Below, piece by piece: positions 13,037-24,800 of a DNA stretch of 64,000 nt (the stretch's first letter is position 1; every line of letters starts with the position of its first letter). The notes under the pieces were generated by a model. That model was not told the origin of the DNA. It searched no databases and saw only the letters and a program-made list of their open reading frames with translations. The stretch covers positions 434,001-498,000 of the forward strand of contig BLZA01000009.1 in the NCBI GenBank assembly GCA_013423385.1. The letters run 5' to 3'. The translations under genes and the position numbers were made by a program. This stretch comes from Naganishia liquefaciens (lineage: Eukaryota > Basidiomycota > Tremellomycetes > Filobasidiales > Filobasidiaceae).

Positions 13037-14032
13037 ATTTGAACTAGAGCGAGAATGGAGGTCTCTATTGGCCAGGCTCGATGTATAATGTGATGGTCGG
13101 CATCAGTTCAGCAATCGACATGACACGATGTGCGGAACCCCCATCGCGGACGATTTCTTTGCGCATTCAGAAGGTCTCCGGGCGGAGGGAGGGCAAGCAT
13201 GAATTTGAGACTCGTCAGTCGGCTTCCGTCCGGGACAAATGGAAGACGTCAAGAGAGACTCCACGGGCATCTTTCAGCACGACTCCCAGCGAGTTGACCC
13301 TTTTCCAGATTGCAATCTTGAAGGCAATCTTCTTGACAATTTCGTTGGCAGAAGCACCACCCAATGTTCAATACGAAACAGTACATCGGCCGTCTTCATC
13401 CTCTGGGCCACCGCACAGCTGATGCTACCAAGCCAAAGCTCGGCTCAAGAATGAGTTTCTGATGCTCGCAAGAAAGTAGCCAAGACTCTGCCGGATGGCA
13501 TCGCGCTGGAGGAAAGCGGTGTTCACCATGGCGTAATGCCACTGTTGCGCAGCATATAGCCTGTGCATTGCAAGAGAGTGGATAAGCCATGCCATCAAGC
13601 GTCCTACAAAGCATGAGTCATAGAGGCAGCAATTCAAATAGCCTGCCAGGTACAAGACACTGAGAGTGATTCCTCCGCCATGCGCCACGCCTCCTGCAAT
13701 TGGTTACCGAAGTGACTGTTAATAGTTCATGACGTTGATGATCGTTGATCCGAAGCCCGTCATCCAGAGGTGTGTGTCCGTTACACCGCGGACAGCTTAT
13801 GCAGACGCTGTAAAGGTAAGGCAGAGGCAGCTCAACCATGCTCATGTGCGGAACTGTGCCCTGATCAGGTCACCAACTTAAAGCCCCGGGAACGCATATT
13901 GGCAGAAATTATATAGCGTCCGTCCCAGCATCCGCTGTAGTACCAAGACGAAACCTGTATACAACTAGCGCTGAGCGGGTACCTGTGTCTGCGATCCGAC
14001 TGCCGCACGACCCCTTCGCCGCTCCGTCCGAC
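13037..14032. other. 996-base gap, no supportable gene
   Basis: The gap lies between the ends of convergent LSM6 and the GT32 gene and is long for this window. It has scattered frames on both strands. On the minus strand a frame of about 85 codons (13688-13425, no ATG at its head) is leucine- and alanine-rich and could be part of an unmodelled spliced gene. On the plus strand a frame at 13239-13454 could join an upstream ATG at 13129 through a GT-AG pair. None shows family motifs. No tRNA-like B box was seen. I leave it unassigned. Confidence 0.4.
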
Positions 14033-15897
14033 CTAGTAGCCCTCGCTCTTCCACGACCCGCGGAAATCGTGGTAGACAGCCGCCTGAGAATCCTCGCGGC
14101 TCTTAGCCGCGAAATCCGGTTGTCCGCCCGGGGAGAACCCTATACAAGCGGGGTCAATAGCGAGGTCATTCAAGTCAGTCGATGATCTTACCGGTGATGG
14201 GCAAGATAAGCACCTCTCCTATCCTCAGCGGTTGCTGCAGGCCTCGAAGGTCATGCCATGATACATTATACCGGGCTTTGAGATACGCGAGTACGGCATC
14301 GGTCCAGACGCCCGGCCCAGTGTGTTCCATCCTTCATCGACATTCAGTCGGGTCTCGTTACAATGGCTTATGCGGAACTCACACGGGCACAATCCCATTC
14401 CCCGTCTCTGCGCTCTTTCGCAGCTGTTTGACCTCTTTCTGCCACCCTTGCGGCTTGTGCTTCTCGAGCTGTGCGATTTGATGCGGTATCTGAGCGATGA
14501 AATCTTCTACGTGGTGTGTTGCATTAATGATTCGGCGGACGACGTCGATGTAGATCGGGTGGTCTGGGCCACCGCCAAGCGTCCACTGGCAGATTCCTGC
14601 GTTGAGGGACGAAAAATCAGGACTTGCCGGGCCTGCGACACATTGTTTTGTTGAAGCTAACCTAACGGTCTTGGCCAATACTATTGCATCAGGGATCAGA
14701 CACGACGTTCCTGTATTTCCGGAGCCACTCGTACCTTGTTCCAATCCATGAATTCGTGCCTGTCATTGCAAGTAGGCCATTAACACTCTTCCTCTTTCCT
14801 CGCTCTCTGTGGGAATCCGGCTCACACATCAACGTCTACTCCCACAACCACGCTCGGATCTGCCGGAACCTTTCGCCACCATGTAGGCCCATCTGTGGCC
14901 GAGGTATCGTACAGCTTGGCGTTTACTGTTCCCCATTCTGCGATCGATTGCAGCGGGAGAGTCTGCGACGGGTCAGTAAGGGATTCCAAATCGAGCACTA
15001 AAACCCACGTCGACGTCGCTGTACTACGTCAACGTAATGGGAATTATTAATCGCCTATCAGCTCAACCAGGACTCAGCGACTCACTACTCCTCCCTGTAC
15101 CAGCACCACCAAGTACCTCAAGAAATCCGCCCTCAACACGCCTCGCCGCAATGCACCCCATGCCCACGCAACCTCACTTCCCCTCAACTGCCTCGACACC
15201 CATACATCCGCCCGAGCGTCATCGTAGAAAACGTACCGCCATCCATCGGGTTCGTTCAGCTTGCGCCATGCTTCGGACATTGGTCCGCCGTCCGAGGTTT
15301 TATCCGTTTGGTGAATGAATTTTGTTGAGCGTATGCTGCGTGCCGGCGTCTCGGGAGGGCTGGCGGTGTGTGGGCTGTGGGGAAAGTAGGCCGTGATGGC
15401 GCGCGACAGTTTTTGACGGTATCGTACGGGGAATTGCGTGTTCACGGATTCTGTCAGCTGGACCAGGTATCTGCGAAGGAGGAATAGGAAGAGGTCAGGG
15501 CGTTTGTTGACCGATGATCCCGGGAAGATGCTTACTCGTCTGGATCGACTGGACCAAGATGATACGCTTCATCGGCTGCCGGTCCCAAGTCCGCAAGAAA
15601 CGTTCCATCTGCGACGAGAGTCCCCCTTGAAGAACCCTGCTCTTCAACTTGCTCCACTTCCGGAACCAGCACCTCGATGGTCCTGTCACCCGCCCTGCCG
15701 GCCCGAGAGTGCACGTAGAGTCCGACGCAGGCTGTACAGATGAGCGCAGTGACGATATACGGCGTCCATCGTCTTCTCTTTGATGGCGCAAAGTTTCCAT
15801 CTTCGAAAGACTTGCGGCGTATCGAAACGTGAAGGGCGTGCGCAGTCCCGGGAACGGCGAGCTCGAGGCCCTTTTCTTGGGTGGCTGTACCGAGCAT
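14033..15897 (-). CDS. GT32 (Och1-like) Golgi glycosyltransferase
   Basis: A type II Golgi glycosyltransferase of family GT32, which includes yeast Och1 alpha-1,6-mannosyltransferase. Nine exons join in phase: 15897-15536, 15470-15086, 15023-15009, 14962-14826, 14759-14735, 14680-14662, 14596-14383, 14331-14192 and 14139-14033, giving 467 residues. A signal anchor lies at about residues 45-63 after basic residues KRRRW. Family blocks are IPRSTKFIHQ-like RSTKFIHQTDKT, LRADFLRYLVVLVQGGV, the DxD motif YSDVD (residues 250-254), GGGPDHPIY and VMEHTGPGVWTDAVLAYL. The DxD lies on its own 15-nt exon; two other exons are 25 and 19 nt. The start chosen is the first in-frame ATG; the frame stays open a little upstream without an ATG, so a further 5' exon is possible. 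The exact sugar donor and acceptor are not known. Confidence 0.9.
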
Positions 15898-16575
15898 GGC
15901 GCCGGGCTGATCCGAGTTGCCAGACGAAGGACTGGAGTCGGTGCGCGAGATCAATGATAATATGCTGGGCTCATCAGCGATAGGAGGTGTTCATCTTGCC
16001 TACGCATGCAAACTCGAGAGGAGGCAATCATTATTTTTCTGATGTTATTGTCTCGCACAGCGATGGAAGCATGAATGACGTACAAGTGTAAGCGAACGAC
16101 GGGTGTCTCTGATCCAGATTAATGGACGGATGCATAATCACCCCGCGGTTGAGAAGCTGTCTGTCGTTCGCTGGATTCCAGAACAGGCTGTGCAGGGCAT
16201 GCGCAGCGGACAACGTAGCAGATGCATGCTACGTAGGAGAGATACTTGTCGACACCTAAAACAACTTTAAACCACGGCCCGGCTCGTAATGGGCGCGGTT
16301 CATCGGCGATGGATCGATGGTCACGCGAATCGTCGTGTTGACTAAAGACGAAAGCACTCAACCCCAACCAAGCCGGGATACTTCAGCGTGCAAGTCGAAG
16401 AAGCCCCCATCTACCGGCACGCATTCAAGCCTGCCTTGCACTGTTCACGAATGGAGACACATTCTTCACTTCTTCTTTTGATTATACAAGATGTTTTCAG
16501 GTGCTTCTATCGGCACTTCGCGTTCTGTCCATTATGCACCCGCCCACTGGACTCGTCAACTCTCGTGTGGCCCAT
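15898..16575. other. GT32 upstream region and LEA-like gene 3' region
   Basis: These 678 bases hold the promoter of the GT32 gene and the 3' UTR of the next minus-strand gene. A short reading frame of 18 codons (16011-15955, start ATGCGTAGG) precedes the GT32 start on the same strand and could be an upstream ORF. I see no other gene. Confidence 0.45.
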
Positions 16576-19500
16576 CTAGTGCTTCTTGTGGTGGATCTTG
16601 TCCTTGAGCTACAGCCAACAGCGTCAGCTCAGTACCCGGCTTCCAAATGGCCGACGAAAACATACCTTGTCAAGGAAACTTCGCTTGCTGGCACTTGATC
16701 CCGCGCTGCCCGTTCGAGCATGCTGAGAAGGAACATACTCGGCCGTCGGAGCGGTAGTGGCCGCAGCGGCACCCGTCGTTCGTCCCTGTCCCGGAATGGC
16801 CGAAGACTCGGTCACGGGCGCCTCCTTGGCTGCGGCCGAGCTGGCGGGCTTGTCGAGCGTGCCGTGGCCGACAGCGGCGAATTCCTCCTTGACGTTCTTG
16901 TGCGGCTCCGAGTTGGCGGTCGTCATGTCTTTGCCTCCTACGGCGCCGGTCTCAGTGCCGGGAGCCCGAGTAGCCGTGTTGGCGGCGGTCGAATGCGACG
17001 TTGGGGTGGACTGATGGTCGCCGGTCTGCGGGGTGTGAGGCAGCGCTGTGCGAGAGTCAGCACCGGAATCACAGACACTGTACCGCAAGCTCACCCTTTT
17101 CAGACACTGCGGCCAAGCTAGATCTTGCAGAGGGCTGCTTCTCGTGATGCGGGTTGCCCGGCTTTCCGTGAATGATTGCCGTGGTCGACGCGGTCGAGTC
17201 CACGCGGTCCGGCTTGGGCGCCTGGACGCGTGCCAAGGCCGGGTTGACGGCAGAGCCTTGGGTCGGCTCAGACTCGAGGGTAGATCCAGGGCTAACCACA
17301 TCGGAATCCTTCGAGTTGTAGGTCGAGCCTCGGGAAGAAGGCCCTTGGCTTTGTTCCGCGGCGATCGCAGTGGACTCCGAAGGCGCGGCGACTGCGACAG
17401 GTTCGCGAGTGACCGCTGCCGGTATGTTTCCAGGCAAAACGGGGTTGTCGGACCGGTCGGTCTGGACGTGAGAGCTCAGAGGTGTGGCTCCGACAATGGC
17501 ACCGAGAGGAGGCGCGAGATCGTAGTTGGGACCGGATCCAGCGCTAGGCGCGTGCGCAAAGGTAGTGGTGGTAGTAGCTCCAGAGACACCGCGAACAGCT
17601 TGTGTCAAAGCTCCAGAAAGGCCTCCGTGCTCAGAGCTTGATGTCTTGGTCGTTCCGGTACCGACATCCCTGATAGTCGAATCCTCGGTTGTGGGCTGAT
17701 CGAGCCCGGCGGCAGGACCGGGAGCCGCGTTTCTCTCGCTCGACTTGGGCTCACCGGACAGACTACCCAATTCGTAGCTTCCACTCGGCACAACTTTATC
17801 GTTGGTGGTTGTGGATACAGGAGCACCGCCAGAGGAGCGGGTATGAGCTCCGCTCAGATCAGCAGCAGGACCGGCCGGCGCATAGCCCGCCTTGTGTTCG
17901 TGCTTGTTTGCGCCATCCTTGATAATCTCCGTCAACGACCTGTGAGGCGCTTCGTATGTCTCCTGTCCGTGACCGTGATGCGAGTGACCGGCTTCCTGCT
18001 GGTAAGCAGGCGTGCTGGATGATCCCATAGCAGGTCCTGCAGGAGCGTAACCCTCGTGCTTAGTCTGGTTCGAGGTGTTGGCACTCGGTTCATGGGTAGA
18101 AGAGAGTGTCTTGATCTGCGCAGCGCCTCGTCCCTCGTATGATTGAGCGGTGTTACCGCCATCAATAGCTCGTTCTTCGGGCAAGATAGCAACGCCTTCA
18201 GCAAACTTGCTACCTGGCAAAGCTCCGACACCGCCAGACTGCTCGCCAGGATGAGCGCCAGTGGTCTCTTGGCTCGGAAGCGAAGTCGCGGCTCGATCGT
18301 GCACGTTTGGGTTGACAGAATGACCGCCGAATTCTGTGCCCAACATTAGCAGGTGCTATCTCCGATCGCAGCGCGCGCACTTACCCGCGACCTGAGTGGC
18401 AGCTCGCTCGGTGTATTCCTCCAAAGTTCCCCTCCAGCTCTTGGCTTGTCCCGTTCCGGCGGCACCGGTGGTGCCGCTCGTATCTCCTCGAACGGCATTG
18501 TACGCCTGCTCGGCCTTGGACTGCGTTGTGCCGAGCAATTCTTGAGCAATGTGCTTCGCCTGATCAACGGCGGAATCTACAGGCAAGCGCATCAGCCGAC
18601 GTTTCTTGAACATTTTTGGGAATCAACATACCCTGCTGGGTACCAGAGACACCCCGCGACGTCGTGGTCGCCGAAGTGCTCGTCTGCTGCCCAACGGGGG
18701 TGCCAAAGCCAGGCAAGTGCAAGTTTTCCAACGCGTGCCGCGCCTGATCGACTAATCCCTGTCCCGTCTGCACCAAGGTTTCGGCCGCATGACCCGTCGT
18801 CTCCCTCACGGTCTGCCCTGCTTGCGTCGCCGTCTCTCCAGCGGAAGTCGCAGCTTGGGAGGTCGTTCCACCGATCGCGGAGCCGATGTTGGCCGTCGTG
18901 GCGTAGACTTGGGATCCGACGTTCGATGCGGTAGTTCCTACTGTCGTCGCGACGTTCCCGGCTGTCTCCCTTACTTCTTGCGCACTGGGCAAAGCAGTAC
19001 CAGTGGTGCCTGTCGTCTCGGAAGGATGATTCGACACCTTGTCGACGAGGGATTTCGGCAGAACGCTAAATGCTGTTCGACCGACTTCGTGCAAGGCGGT
19101 GGTGACGTCCTCGGAGAGGCTCGTTTCGGTGTCTGGCTTTGCAGCAGCGCCTTGGCTTTTTAGCACGGCTATATAGCGAGCGGATCAGTCTTGGCTGTTC
19201 AGAGAAATCAAGCGAGAAGCTTACCTCCCCATCCACCCGGAAGCTCCATTCCTGGAGTCGTAACGCCTGTCAGTGTCCTGTTCCCGGAATCAAGGAACCC
19301 AGGTGTATGCGTCGGCTTGGATACATTGTCCAATGGCAAATCCCTCCTGATTGTCTCCTCCGGCTTGGCGGAAAGATCCGGTACAGTCTTGAGTTCCTTT
19401 CCAGGTACCGTTGTCGTCATCTCTTCAACGGGAGGAACGGCCACAACTGCTGTATCACCCACAATCGCTGCCGGAACAGCCTTGACTTCGCTCAACCGGG

Positions 19501-19846
19501 GCTCTGCGAACCCACCGGTTTGCGCCGTCGCGGAGATCGGCATCCCTTCCGGGACGTGCGGGACTCCGTGGGCGGTCGTGTGGAGCGAGGGGACGGGTTG
19601 CTCGATGACTGCGACTGCCGGAATTGCTTCGACGACCGGCTCACGGGTAGGAATCACGGGCGCTGAGGACTGTGCGAGCTGTTGATCAACAGTCGGAGGT
19701 GCGTGAGCCGACTGTTGCTGTTTCTGAGCCAGGATCGCAGCGGCTTGTTCCCGTCCGCTGAGAGCGCTCTCCTGCGCCTGCTTGCCCTCGAGCGCTGCGA
19801 GGGTCTGGTGTGACCATTCTGATGCGGGTGTGTCAAGTGGATTCAT
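16576..19846 (-). CDS. 1000-residue low-complexity LEA-like protein
   Basis: Six exons join in phase: 19846-19225, 19168-18632, 18576-18385, 18333-17095, 17045-16666 and 16608-16576, giving exactly 1000 residues. The protein is rich in Ala, Thr, Ser, Gly and Pro and has almost no Cys or Trp. The stretch encoded by exons 2 and 3 resembles a late-embryogenesis-abundant protein: amphipathic 11-mer-like units such as AGETATQAGQTVRETTGHA and GQGLVDQARHALENL, then SAVDQAKHIAQELLG. The centre contains repeats of the type KHEGYAPAGPAMG and HKAGYAPAGPAADLSG. The last exon encodes only LKDKIHHKKH, a basic His/Lys tail. A role in desiccation or stress protection is inferred from composition only. No signal peptide or membrane segment is seen. 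Confidence 0.75.
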
Positions 19847-20217
19847 GGCTATTAGATTATTGAAGTGAATGCCAGGGGAAAGGTGGCTCGGCCGTCATCT
19901 TCAAGTTATATACCCTCGAACGAGGCTCTGACGTCATGTCAGGGAACTCCAGTGTACAGTATGCGCGCTAGCAGTGGGGCTCATCACGTAAGCCAAACTC
20001 ACCGGAGCCGCGCAATTCAGTCGCAATTTTTCGCCACCATGCTACCACTGGACCGGATTCGCAGCATAGACGCTTACATGACCTGGAACACTAGTTACAA
20101 AGGAGAGACTGCGAGTCATCGCGAGAACGCAGCCCCAAACTACACATATACAAATGAAGCTCTCTCGGCGTACTCCTGGCAGAGTCCAGACCCTCGGTCG
20201 AGCGTCGCAGTTTCCCC
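19847..20217. other. gap upstream of LEA-like gene
   Basis: This stretch of 371 bases lies before the start of the LEA-like gene and after the stop of the unknown 285-residue gene, both on the minus strand. It should carry the promoter of the first and the 3' UTR of the second. No gene or repeat is seen. Confidence 0.5.
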
Positions 20218-21229
20218 TCAAAGCGTCGCGTGCTGGCTGCGGGTAGAGCCGGAAACCGATCCTGCCAGGTCGAGGGTTTCCTGAGTGTTTTGTTCAGTCG
20301 AATCGTACTCGCTGTTCTGGCACGACGTTCTAAAAGTGTCGAAAGCTGCTGCTCTCCTTTGCCGTACGCCATCACCACATTTTTCGTACTCTGCGGCCAA
20401 TCGCAAACTGTTGTCGAGGGAATCTCCCAAAGCCCTACCCAATGCAGAACACGTCTCCCAGTCGATTTGTGCTTGAGAAGCTGCATCGGAACCAGCTTGG
20501 GGATGTATCAAGAAATGCAGCGAGGCCCGCTCCGTATATTTGTCGTTGCCTCTATCAGCTGTCACTTGACGGGCTGTAACCGAGGCAGAGTCCATTTCCA
20601 TGTCCCAATGAATTTCGTCCCCATGAATAGGTTTGACCTCCATTCGTTTGATAATCTTTCAATGAAGCGCTTGGTGGAGCAATGGCGAGGCACATATCTT
20701 CTGGCTTCAGTCCACGTTGAATCGAAAAGCCAGGAGCAAACGTGAGCGTTTTCCAGATATCGTCGTAAAGTTTCCAGCTAGGTCCAGACGCTCTGGTAAA
20801 CATAAAAGGGGATTTCAAAGACGCTCATGAACTCGCATTCCTCGAATTTGGCTTCTGTCGCCTGGGAGCTGAGCGGATGCACTGAGTCTCATACCGCAAT
20901 AACCGTTTCCGGAGCAAGTCCTCGTACGCCTTTTTGATCAGCTTCTTCCCTAGGCGCAGCTTCGGGAGATCGATCTCAGGATCAGTAGTGATGGCTATCT
21001 CTACGTCTGTCTCGAATGCAGCGAGACGGTCCTCTGAATCCCTAACGGGGTGATGTGTAACCCTGACACCAAAATGAGAACATGGAAGTCCATATAAGGC
21101 TTCGAACCAGGGCATACCAGTCACCACCCTCCATGCAGTCCGTAGCAAGTCACCTAAAGGGCCAGGTTCAAGCTCTTCTTCGGTGGAAGTGCCGTCATCA
21201 AGCTTGGCCATGACTTTAGTGGGATTCAT
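20218..21229 (-). CDS. unrecognised 285-residue protein
   Basis: Three exons join in phase: 21229-20883, 20792-20638 and 20573-20218, giving 285 residues from MNPTKVMAKLDDG. An uninterrupted reading meets a stop between the first two blocks, so the first intron (GTGCAT donor, CCAG acceptor) is needed. The second (GTCAAA donor, ACAG acceptor) keeps frame. The protein is charged and probably soluble: PWFEALYGLPCSHFGVRV and LPKLRLGKKLIKKAYEDLL in the first part, SGPSWKLYDDIWKTLTFAPG in the middle, and a helical region with many Ala and Glu at the end. I do not recognise a domain. Both introns have weak donors, so the model is moderately sure. Confidence 0.55.
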
Positions 21230-21852
21230 GATGCATGTGATGCAAGTGGAAATCAGGTTGAAGACGCTTTGGTTCTAGGATACTATCGAGTTGTTGACGG
21301 GAAGATGTCTTCGAAGGACGATGTTGGGTTCCGTACAGGCTTCTCTCTCAGCGTCTCGGATCCAGACTCGCATACGCTTTATAGCGAATTCGCCGAGTGA
21401 TATTGCACATCCTTCCCTTGTTGGGACAGGCTAGAGGCATCACTCCCTCTCATAATATATCCTTTCCCCAAAGTGATTCATCTCGTCCTTTCCCCAAGAG
21501 TTGGTCTATTGGAAGCGGTCTCTATTGAGGAGCAATATCTCTCCTGATAAAGCTGTTGGCCAAGGAGCCGACGCCGTGGGAATCGCCAGATACCCGACTT
21601 CGACTATTCTTCATTTTTCATTCAGGCGAAAAACGAGACATTGCTTTCATTCAGCGCAGCTTGGATGCAGAATGGGCTAGATTATCTATCGTGTGCGATC
21701 GTTTCGCGATCCTTGTTCTTCAATCCTTGAGACTGCCATCTGTGCGAATGTGTTTAGATATTACCAATACAAAAGCTAATGTTACACCATGACGGATCAT
21801 CATGTTTTTCCTGCTTGATTGCCAGACTTGATTGTGTGACTCTGGTCACTAA
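21230..21852. other. gap between unknown gene and BRR2
   Basis: These 623 bases lie upstream of the unknown 285-residue gene and downstream of BRR2, both on the minus strand. A short AT-rich part near 21440-21480 may be promoter. A + strand frame at 21556-21792 has an alternative start only and no motif, so I do not call it. Confidence 0.45.
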
Positions 21853-24800
21853 CTACTCCTCCATCGCATCATCACTGTCATCATCATCGTCGTCGCTATC
21901 CTCCCCTTCTGCCACCTTCAACGTCTCTAGATCAAAGTCCTGATCGGCACCTGGAAACAAGAGGCGATCAGCCTTGGGTCGAGACCGGCCATCAATTGAA
22001 CTTACCCATGTACGAATCACAGATGAGATACAGCTTGAGCTTGTGTTCACCCTGCGGCAAAGTGAACTGCAGCTTCGTCGTGAGCTCCTGCTTGACCGTG
22101 ACCTTCTTGATACCGTAAAGTGCACGCTTGGTTGCGTCACCGACGACAAGCCACCAATTGACCATCTTCTTTCCGGGATAGTATGGTGCGTCGGCTGTCT
22201 GATCGTCCTCGTCGTCTTCGTCCACATCACGCGAAAGTCGAACCTTCATGGTGATGGGGTCGCCAGCGGTCAGGTCATCCCCGTCCTCGATCTCATGTTC
22301 GACTTCAATGTTCGGGTAAGAGTTGACGAACTTGGCGACTCGTGCCCTAGAGGTGATTTGTTAGCAAAGTACTGGCAAACAAGCACGCGGACTCACATTT
22401 GCCGCTCGTTCATGCGCAACAAGTCGTTTCTCTTGTCGTCTTCCAGCTCCATGATATCGTAGACAGAGTCCACGTTGGCTTCCTTGCAACGGGCGAGTAC
22501 GTCCCGGTCAAAGTAGGGTACCTGCTTCAACGGGGAATCCGAGTCCCAGACAGCCTGAACACACATCTGCGAGAGATCCATGGCACCGAGGGCGTTCAAG
22601 TAAGAGTTGGACGACATGACGTCGACACAGGCCGACAGCAAATTGATGACCTTGCCGAGAACGACTCCCTGATCGATAGCCAAATCCGGTGGCAATGTCA
22701 TGCGGGAGAAGTGTGCTTGCAGCAGCAAGAACGTCTTGAAGTGCGGGCTGTTGTAGTCGACGACTTCCAGCTTGACCGGTACCCGTTCATAGATACGACG
22801 GAGCAAGAGATCCTCGTGATGTCGGATAGGAATCGTTTCAAATTCTGCAGCGGACGAAACAATTTCCAGAAGACCCTTGAGCTTGGTTCGTTCCTTGAGC
22901 GAGAGACTGAACGTCTCCACGGTAAGGTAGGAAATGTAGTAGAACGAGCAGATCATGCCCAAGTTGATGGCGGCCAGGTCCATTTCGTCCTCGATTGTGA
23001 TACACTTCTTGTCTGCCAAATCAGAGAGCGTGGTCTCGACCAATTCACTAAGATGGTCTGACAAGTGTCGATGTGACGTTCCTTGAAGGTTGTAGAAGCC
23101 CGGGTTCTGCGTCATCCTTCGGTAGAACCAGGTCCACGTGCACCAATCGACAGCGTCCTGCTTGTTCTCGATCGTCTTGGCTACGATCTCGGCGTTGAAG
23201 TGATCCCACAGGTTGTTGGGCAGCATCGATTCGACAGGCAATGCCTCGTTCAAGAACTTCTTGAAAAAGTCCTTTCTTGTCTGCTGACACATCAAAACAC
23301 ATCGACTGCTCTGATCGACGGTGGGTCGACAGGCCTTGCCCATCATCTGCAAGACATCTGCAATAGCGTAGTCGACGTATCGGTGTTCGCGTCCTTCATA
23401 GTGCTGGACGCCCATGATGATGACCATGTAGGCTGAGACGGGCATACTCCAAGCGGTGTCCTTGGAGGCAATGAGTACCTTGATAGCTCCAGCCTTGTAA
23501 AGGTTGGTCACAATCTTCTTGTCCTGCTTGCTCAAGGCTTCGTGGTAGAAACCGATACCGTACTTGAGAGTCTCGACCAGGTCCTGATCGCGCACGTGCT
23601 CGAGATGGGGTTCTAGCTCTGCCTCCTCTACGTTCAAGAATCTCTTCTCGTTTTCGTCGGCGAGACAGTAAGTGAGGATGTCGTTGGCGGTAAGCTTGCA
23701 TTGCTTTCGGGATGGAACAAAGATAATGCTTGGTCGACCCTGAGCGTATTCTACCAAAGCGAGGTATGCCGGCTTGGCCATTTGAATCATCAGAGATGGG
23801 AAATGCGGCACGTTGAAGCTTTGCAAATGTACTTCAAGCGGCAGAGGACGCGTCGTCGGTGCAAAGTTGAAGACGGTGGATGCAGTCGCACCCATCCAGT
23901 CTCCGAGATCTCGAGCGTTGGCAAGCGAGACGCTGAGGCCGACGATTCGAGTCTTGACTTCGGTCTGAGCCGAGACGTATCGCGTTCGAGAAATGATGAC
24001 TTCGTATGTGGCACCGACGTCACCGCTTCCGATAAGCTGCAAATCGTCAGCAATCAAAAGACCAATGTTTTGAACGTCCTTTCTTCGCTTCCATCCTCGG
24101 GAGAGGGCATCCCACTAAAGGAACAAAGTCAGCTTTGTCGAACGGCAAAGACGCAAAACATACCTGACTGGGCGTGCACACCACAACGTCGGCCTTTCGC
24201 AAAAGCGCCAAATCTCCCGATGTCTCGCCTGTAAGGGCAAGCACTTCCTTTCCGCCCTGCACCCGTCCGAACCTTTCGGTCCATTCGGCGACGCGAAGGT
24301 CAACCATCTCCTGATAGGGTTCGATACACACCGCACGGGCAGCATCGGGCTTCGACCAGAGTCGCATAAGGGCAAACTCGGCGCAGACTGTCTTTCCACT
24401 GCCGGTAGGGGCACCGACAAACACATTGTCGTCTGTTGAATACAGGGCATGGAAAACCTGGTTCTGAATCTTGTTAAAGGTATCGAACTGATCGCGGTAA
24501 ACAGCTTCAAAGTCCTTGTTGTGTAGAGCCGATACTGGCAATGGCGCAAGATCTAGAAGAGCTGTGTGAGGCGGGAAAGGTTCCGGTCGGATCAAGTGCT
24601 GGAACGAAAGGGGCAACCTTGTCTCGGACTGCAACCATCGGTCGGACACGATGGTGATGTAGTAGTTGGGCGGGAGAGGATCGGCGATGGGCACAGTCAG
24701 GGTGACCGTGTGCTCCTCCTCGGCATATCGCTGCCGAAGAGAGAATGCGTCGTGGTACAGAATGTGCTCGCCATCGACGTCCTCAACCATGATCCAGAAG

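Noticed and set aside
15955-16011. ATG at 16011 as the GT32 start
   Set aside because: This frame stops after 18 codons (TGA at 15957-15955), so it cannot be the protein start without another splice. It may be an upstream ORF.
16576-19846. LEA-like gene as a CRISPR array or tandem satellite
   Set aside because: The repeats are degenerate at DNA level, vary in spacing and are part of a phase-consistent spliced reading frame.
22399-23061. 220-codon + strand frame across BRR2
   Set aside because: Shadow of the C-terminal Sec63 unit of BRR2 in antisense.
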